This document shows, piece after piece, positions 60,197-64,000 of a stretch of 64,000 bases of DNA. Source of the DNA: Bacteroidales bacterium (GTDB lineage Bacteria; Bacteroidota; Bacteroidia; Bacteroidales; Muribaculaceae). Within the stretch, counting starts at the first letter, position 1; each line of letters opens with the position of its first letter. Where the stretch lies: the NCBI GenBank assembly GCA_014800795.1, contig JAAVFL010000040.1, forward strand, positions 54,167 to 118,166, given 5' to 3'. The notes under the pieces are model-generated. The model was not told where the DNA came from. It searched no databases and saw only the letters and a program-made list of their open reading frames with translations. The position numbers and the translations under genes are program-made.

Positions 60197-61135
60197 ATGG
60201 AGCAGAAATTTCTTGACAGTGGGTTGGCGGGTGTCGTACCGCCGTCGTTGAAACCGGGTGATGGTGTGGCAATCGTGTCGCCGGCGTCACATATCGACAG
60301 CACACTGATCGACAGTGCGGTGGCGGCTCTTGCTGCTGAGGGCTACAGCCCGGTTGTAGGAGCGCATGCGCGCGGATGCAGCGGGTCATTCAGCGCTGAC
60401 CGCGAGGGGAGGCTGCAGGATTTGCGCGACGCTATTCTCGATGAGAGTGTCAGGGCGATAATTTGTTCGCGCGGAGGGTATGGAGCGGTTCATCTGCTTG
60501 AAGACCTTGACAGAATCGACAGCCAGTACTTCTCGAAATGGCTGGTGGGTTTCAGCGATATCACGGCCCTGCATGCGCTTTGGCTACGCAAGGGTTATGC
60601 CAGTCTGCATGCTGCGATGGCGAAATATATCGGTCGCCGGGAACAGTTCCCCTGCTTCCGCGACGAGATGTCGATGCTTGCCTGGGATGGCGACCTGTCC
60701 CGATTCGACCGCCATTACGGACCGCACCGCTTCAATTGTCGGGGGGAATGCCGCGGCAGGGTGGTGGGTGGCAATCTTGCAGTTCTTGGAGGGATAATCG
60801 GAACTCCGTTCGATCCTGTCCGTCCGGGCGATATACTGTTTATCGAGGATATTGCGGAGCCGATCTACAAGGTAGAGCGCATACTATGGCAACTGCGCCT
60901 GCGCGGGGTGTTTGGCCGTCTCGGTGGTCTCATGGTAGGGCAGTTCACAGAATACCGTCCGTCGGCTGACCATCCTGATATGGAGACAATGATAGACCGT
61001 TTTACAGCCGGATATGACTTTCCGCGGGCTTACGGCATTCCTTCGGGACACATCGAGGAGAACGCGCCGCTTCTCATGGGAGCTGAGGCACACCTCCGGG
61101 TGGATGCCTCCGGGGTGTGCCTCAGCTATGTGTAA
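60197..61135 (+). CDS. S66-family LD-carboxypeptidase (muropeptide recycling)
   Basis: This 312-residue protein has no signal peptide. The S66 features are 'IICSRGGYGAVHLLEDLD' (about 88-105), the nucleophile Ser near 120 in 'WLVGFSDITALHA', the catalytic Glu near 217 in 'ILFIEDIAEPIYKVERILWQLRLRG', and His near 286 in 'GIPSGHIEENAPLLMG'. The enzyme removes the terminal D-Ala from tetrapeptides in the cytosol during cell-wall recycling. It is translated 6 bp after the radical SAM gene. Confidence 0.92.
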   Translation: MEQKFLDSGLAGVVPPSLKPGDGVAIVSPASHIDSTLIDSAVAALAAEGYSPVVGAHARGCSGSFSADREGRLQDLRDAILDESVRAIICSRGGYGAVHLLEDLDRIDSQYFSKWLVGFSDITALHALWLRKGYASLHAAMAKYIGRREQFPCFRDEMSMLAWDGDLSRFDRHYGPHRFNCRGECRGRVVGGNLAVLGGIIGTPFDPVRPGDILFIEDIAEPIYKVERILWQLRLRGVFGRLGGLMVGQFTEYRPSADHPDMETMIDRFTAGYDFPRAYGIPSGHIEENAPLLMGAEAHLRVDASGVCLSYV

Positions 61136-61188
61136 ATGGAATAATTGCGTTGTAGCCGTTGTCGTTGCGCCATAGCTATTAAGATACG

Positions 61189-61226
61189 CAAGTGGCTGTG
61201 TCGGTTTGTTTTGACACAGCCACTTG
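61189..61226. terminator. Bidirectional terminator between convergent genes
   Basis: CAAGTGGCTGTGTC/GACACAGCCACTTG perfect 14-bp stem with a T-rich loop. The GTGGCTGTGTC arm is the same as in the tRNA-Leu terminator. Confidence 0.75.
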
Positions 61227-61251
61227 TTGATTCGTTTGGGAAATAAGGTTG

Positions 61252-62613
61252 TTAGTCGAGGTTGTAACCGAGCTTCTTGGCGACGCGTTCGAGGGTCTCG
61301 CGCGAGTTGAGAAGCTGGGAATAGCATACGCCGTCGCTGCATTGGCCTCCGAGCAAGCGCAGACGTTCGGAATATGCGTCCCAATCGGTGATCGGGCGTC
61401 GGCTGATGCCGGTTTTCATAGCGGCTTGTGCTACGGCAGGGGGAATGGTAAGTATCAGGCGGTTGTCCATGGGCTTGGGCAGGATATAGTCTTTGCTGAA
61501 CTTCATGTCGGGCTCATGGTATGCCTCTTTTACATTTTCGGGAACAGGTTCGCGGGTTAGCTCGGCGATGGCGTGGGCTGCTGCCAGTTTCATCTCTTCG
61601 TTGATGGCTGATGCGCCGCAGTCGAGTGCGCCGCGGAATATGTAGGGGAATCCGAGTACGTTGTTGATCTGGTTGGGGTAGTCGGAGCGACCGGTGGCGA
61701 ATATGAGGTCGGGGCGTGCTGCAACAGCTACGTCGTAGGCGATCTCGGGATCAGGATTTGCCAGAGCGAACACGATGGGGCGCGGTGCCATGGACTTCAC
61801 CATCTCGGGCGTGACGACGTCGCGCACAGATAACCCGAGGAAAAGGTCTGCATCTACCATCGCTTCCTCCAGGGTGTGGAGGTCGCGTGTGGTGGCGAAT
61901 TCGCGTTTCTGTTCGGAAAGCCCCGGGCGGTCGGCGCGGATAACGCCTTTCGAATCGCACATCACTACATTTTCGTGTTTTACACCCAGAGCTGTGTATA
62001 GGCGGGTGCATGAAATGGCGGCAGCCCCGGCGCCGTTAACTACCACGCGCAGATCCGACAGCTTTTTGTTTTGAAGTTCGGCGGCATTGAGTAGAGCGGC
62101 TCCTGAGATGATGGCGGTTCCGTGTTGGTCGTCGTGCATCACGGGGATATCGCATTGACGTTTCAACTCCTCCTCGATTTCAAAGCATTCGGGTGCCTTG
62201 ATATCTTCCAGATTGATGCCTCCGAAGGTGGGAGAGAGGGCTTTTACTATCTCAATGAATTTTTTCGGATCTTTTTCGTTTATCTCGATATCGTAGCAGT
62301 CGAGACCGGCGAATATCTTGAAAAGCAGTGCTTTACCTTCCATTACCGGTTTGCCCGCCGTGGCTCCTATATCTCCCAGCCCCAGTACGGCAGTGCCGTT
62401 GGATATCACCGCCACAAGATTTCCTTTGTTGGTGTATTCCCAAACCTTCGACTCCTTTTCCTTGATTTCAAGGCAGGGGTAAGCCACGCCTGGGGAATAT
62501 GCCAGAGCAAGATCGGCAGGTGAATTATAGGGCTTTGTCGGTAATACTTCGATTTTTCCGGGGCGTGGATCGCTGTGGTAGGCGAGCGCCATTTTTTTCA
62601 GTAGATTTTCCAT
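61252..62613 (-). CDS. NAD(P)-dependent malic enzyme (short form, no PTA-like domain)
   Basis: This 453-residue protein has malic-enzyme blocks '[16 protein letters not shown]', '[47 protein letters not shown]', '[48 protein letters not shown]' (metal-binding Glu/Asp and the catalytic Lys region), '[17 protein letters not shown]' (Rossmann) and '[12 protein letters not shown]'. It decarboxylates malate to pyruvate. The C-terminal phosphotransacetylase-like domain that makes MaeB-type enzymes about 760 residues long is missing. Instead there is a short tail of about 40 residues with '[14 protein letters not shown]'. Cofactor preference cannot be read. Confidence 0.93.
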   Translation of the reverse strand: MENLLKKMALAYHSDPRPGKIEVLPTKPYNSPADLALAYSPGVAYPCLEIKEKESKVWEYTNKGNLVAVISNGTAVLGLGDIGATAGKPVMEGKALLFKIFAGLDCYDIEINEKDPKKFIEIVKALSPTFGGINLEDIKAPECFEIEEELKRQCDIPVMHDDQHGTAIISGAALLNAAELQNKKLSDLRVVVNGAGAAAISCTRLYTALGVKHENVVMCDSKGVIRADRPGLSEQKREFATTRDLHTLEEAMVDADLFLGLSVRDVVTPEMVKSMAPRPIVFALANPDPEIAYDVAVAARPDLIFATGRSDYPNQINNVLGFPYIFRGALDCGASAINEEMKLAAAHAIAELTREPVPENVKEAYHEPDMKFSKDYILPKPMDNRLILTIPPAVAQAAMKTGISRRPITDWDAYSERLRLLGGQCSDGVCYSQLLNSRETLERVAKKLGYNLD

Positions 62614-62797
62614 ATCTTGTTTGTTCGTCTTTTACATATATAATCTGGAAGCTGCTTTGTTAATGGGGAAATAAATTTAATAAGTAAGTCGTGAGATTTA
62701 TCAATGCGCACTATTCTCGCTTCTTAATATTGTTTGATCTGTCAGCTACATTATATATAAGTGTGATATGGAGAGAAAGGTTCGGGTATGCACCGTT

Positions 62798-63451
62798 TTA
62801 TTCCTTTATTCCGTATGCAAGGTCCCCGGCATCGCCAAGACCCGGTACGATGTAAGAATGGGCGTTGATTTCCGGATCAACGGCTCCGATCCAGAGGGTA
62901 GTTTTATCTTCAGGGAAATGTTTTTTTACAAATTCCACTGCCTGACGTGAAGCTACTACTGATGCCACATGTATGTGTGCCGGTTCGCCTTTTGTGAGTA
63001 GCGCGCGGTAACTCAGCTCCATTGATGCACCGGTGGCAAGCATCGGATCGGCGAGGATGAGGGTTTTGCCGTCGAGGCGTGGCGATGCAAGGTATTCGAT
63101 GCAAATGTCGAAGTTTTCTTTCTCTTTATATTTACGGTATGCCGATACGAAGGCGTTCTGAGCATGGTCGAAATAGTTGAGGAAGCCCTGATGAAATGGT
63201 ACACCGGCTCGGAAAATAGTGGCGAGAACGAGTTGTGTGGCTATTACATCGCTTTGCGTGGTGGTGAGAGGTGTAGTTGTTGTCACGGTCTTATAATCGA
63301 GTGTCTTGCTTATCTCATAGGCCATGATTTCTCCGATGCGTTCGAGATTGCGACGGAACCGGAGCATATCTTTCTGAATGTTGACATCGCGCAGTTCGGT
63401 CATATATTGACTGATCAGTGAGTGCTGCTCTGCAAAGTTAATTACCTTCAT
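62798..63451 (-). CDS. upp: Uracil phosphoribosyltransferase
   Basis: This is 217 residues from the ATG at 63451 (MKVINFAEQHSLISQYMTELRD). The ORF-track start at 63544 adds basic leader sequence. The PRPP loop is 'TLILADPMLATGASMELSYRAL', the uracil-binding C-terminus is 'WIGAVDPEINAHSYIVPGLGDAGDLAYGIKE', and 'FRAGVPFHQGFLNYFDHA' is also conserved. It salvages uracil to UMP. A TAACTTTG box lies at 63542-63549. The gap of 184 bp to the malic enzyme start holds nothing recognisable. Confidence 0.96.
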   Translation of the reverse strand: MKVINFAEQHSLISQYMTELRDVNIQKDMLRFRRNLERIGEIMAYEISKTLDYKTVTTTTPLTTTQSDVIATQLVLATIFRAGVPFHQGFLNYFDHAQNAFVSAYRKYKEKENFDICIEYLASPRLDGKTLILADPMLATGASMELSYRALLTKGEPAHIHVASVVASRQAVEFVKKHFPEDKTTLWIGAVDPEINAHSYIVPGLGDAGDLAYGIKE

Positions 63452-63541
63452 ATTCTGTTTTTTTTTGGGGGGCTGCCGCTGCAGGGTAGCCACGGCGGTT
63501 GTTATATAGTTGAAACGTTTGAATGGCGGTTTTTGCTTATG

Positions 63542-63549
63542 CAAAGTTA
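63542..63549 (-). promoter_or_regulatory. -7 box of upp
   Basis: TAACTTTG on the minus strand, about 90 bp before the start codon. The -33 element is not clear. Confidence 0.5.
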
Positions 63550-63717
63550 AGCAGTTGGCGGAAATAATCGTCTATCCGTAGTAAGTTATTTTTGTATGGA
63601 ATGCTTGTGAAAGCGTTTCGCAAATGAGAATATATGGCTGTTATATGGGGTAAAACAGTGACGATTCGTGAATATGTGTTAAATTTAAGGGTTTCTGCAA
63701 ACTTTTTGGCTGGAATG

Positions 63718-63749
63718 TTTGGTAGTTTCGGAGAGAGTTTCTATCTTTG
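63718..63749 (+). promoter_or_regulatory. Upstream promoter of the presumed rRNA operon (P1)
   Basis: TTTG (63718-63721), 20 bp, TATCTTTG (63742-63749). A GC-rich stretch of about 100 bp follows. Confidence 0.7.
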
Positions 63750-63898
63750 CACCCGCTTTCAGGAACGGCGCAGCGGCGCCACCGGCACAAACCGCGCGGC
63801 GGCGCTGTCGGCTCAGGATCCGGGGCATGTCTCCCTAAAGGTGGTAACACCTGAATGATCCGGAAGGTTCGAAAAAATTTGAAAAAAACGCGAAAAAT

Positions 63899-63929
63899 TT
63901 TGTGGTTTCAAAAATAAGTTGTAATTTTG
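63899..63929 (+). promoter_or_regulatory. Downstream promoter of the presumed rRNA operon (P2)
   Basis: TTTG (63899-63902), 19 bp, TAATTTTG (63922-63929), directly after A/T tracts that could act as an UP element. Confidence 0.75.
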
Positions 63930-64000
63930 CAACGTTTTTCGGCGACACCGAAAGCGACTTTTGAAAGAGAGTACATTGAAAGATTTGCAATAGTGACGAA
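63930..64000 (+). other. Probable rRNA operon leader (16S gene beyond the window)
   Basis: The transcript would begin with a TTTCGG-CGACA-CCGAAA hairpin and run through 'GAGAGTACATTGAAAGATTTGC'. This is similar to the leader that precedes 16S rRNA in Bacteroidales, as I remember it. The 16S start itself is not in the window, so this is an inference. Confidence 0.5.

Noticed and set aside
63634-63858. 74-residue plus-strand ORF near the window end
   Set aside because: It contains a consensus promoter and lies in a presumed rRNA leader; no domain.
1-64000. CRISPR arrays, insertion sequences, prophage or integrase genes
   Set aside because: No regularly spaced direct repeats, transposase, integrase or phage structural genes were seen in any frame.

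Overview
The window is a stretch of a Bacteroidales chromosome, most likely Muribaculaceae (S24-7) or a close relative. I infer this from gene content and signals, since no database search was possible. The signals are: many promoters of the Bacteroidetes type (TTTG, 19-20 bp spacer, TAnnTTTG); weak or absent Shine-Dalgarno sequences; five secreted proteins with a short C-terminal 'GxYxV...K' type IX (T9SS-like) sorting tail; MKK-type lipoprotein signals; and Bacteroidetes families such as DUF2851, DUF2490, BspA-like LRR and FKBP lipoproteins. Base composition is roughly balanced. Most lines of the ORF track are shadows; I support about 41 protein genes and one tRNA.

Layout. 1-3.9 kb: rel (ppGpp synthetase/hydrolase) followed by a truncated PgpH-like 7TM-HD phosphohydrolase. 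4.2-4.4 kb: tRNA-Leu(CAA) with a textbook promoter and terminator. 4.6-9.3 kb: a large alanine-rich coiled-coil lipoprotein, a small HTH protein, and a long structured leader or ncRNA candidate. 9.6-13.8 kb: a four-gene operon of VTC-type tunnel protein, DUF4956 membrane protein, DUF2490 outer-membrane protein and Cthe_2159-like lipoprotein. 14-22.6 kb: SGNH hydrolase, GH38-like glycosidase, and a large secreted fibronectin/choice-of-anchor protein. 22.9-30.5 kb: an ion channel, then rimP-nusA-infB-folK, and DUF2851 converging on folK. 30.8-35.7 kb: an inositol-lipid locus with myo-inositol-phosphate synthase, an Aur1-like PAP2 enzyme, a CDP-alcohol phosphotransferase, GtrA and an ATP-grasp-like protein.

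35.9-48.8 kb is a surface-protein region: a GH18-like/crystallin-like protein, an acyl-ACP thioesterase, a subtilisin-like protease with an LRR protein, and a second LRR (BspA-like) protein whose signal peptide is split from its body by a C9 tract. 48.9-52.7 kb: phosphate-selective porin and class A acid phosphatase, then a MATE exporter. 53-56.4 kb: three consecutive FKBP prolyl isomerases and a DUF1080 protein. 56.5-63.5 kb: DUF2130, pyrH-frr, radical SAM, LD-carboxypeptidase, malic enzyme and upp. The last 300 bp carry tandem consensus promoters and look like the leader of a ribosomal RNA operon whose 16S gene lies beyond the window.

Most notable: (1) the C9 tract that disconnects the signal peptide of the 1,200-residue LRR protein, a phase-variation candidate; (2) a family of three intergenic repeats bounded by inverted GCATCAAAAC and sharing an internal GGAGATGGGAGC core; (3) the VTC/DUF4956 operon; (4) the inositol-lipid locus with an unassigned ATP-grasp-like gene and no visible PIP phosphatase; (5) the structured leader near 9 kb.
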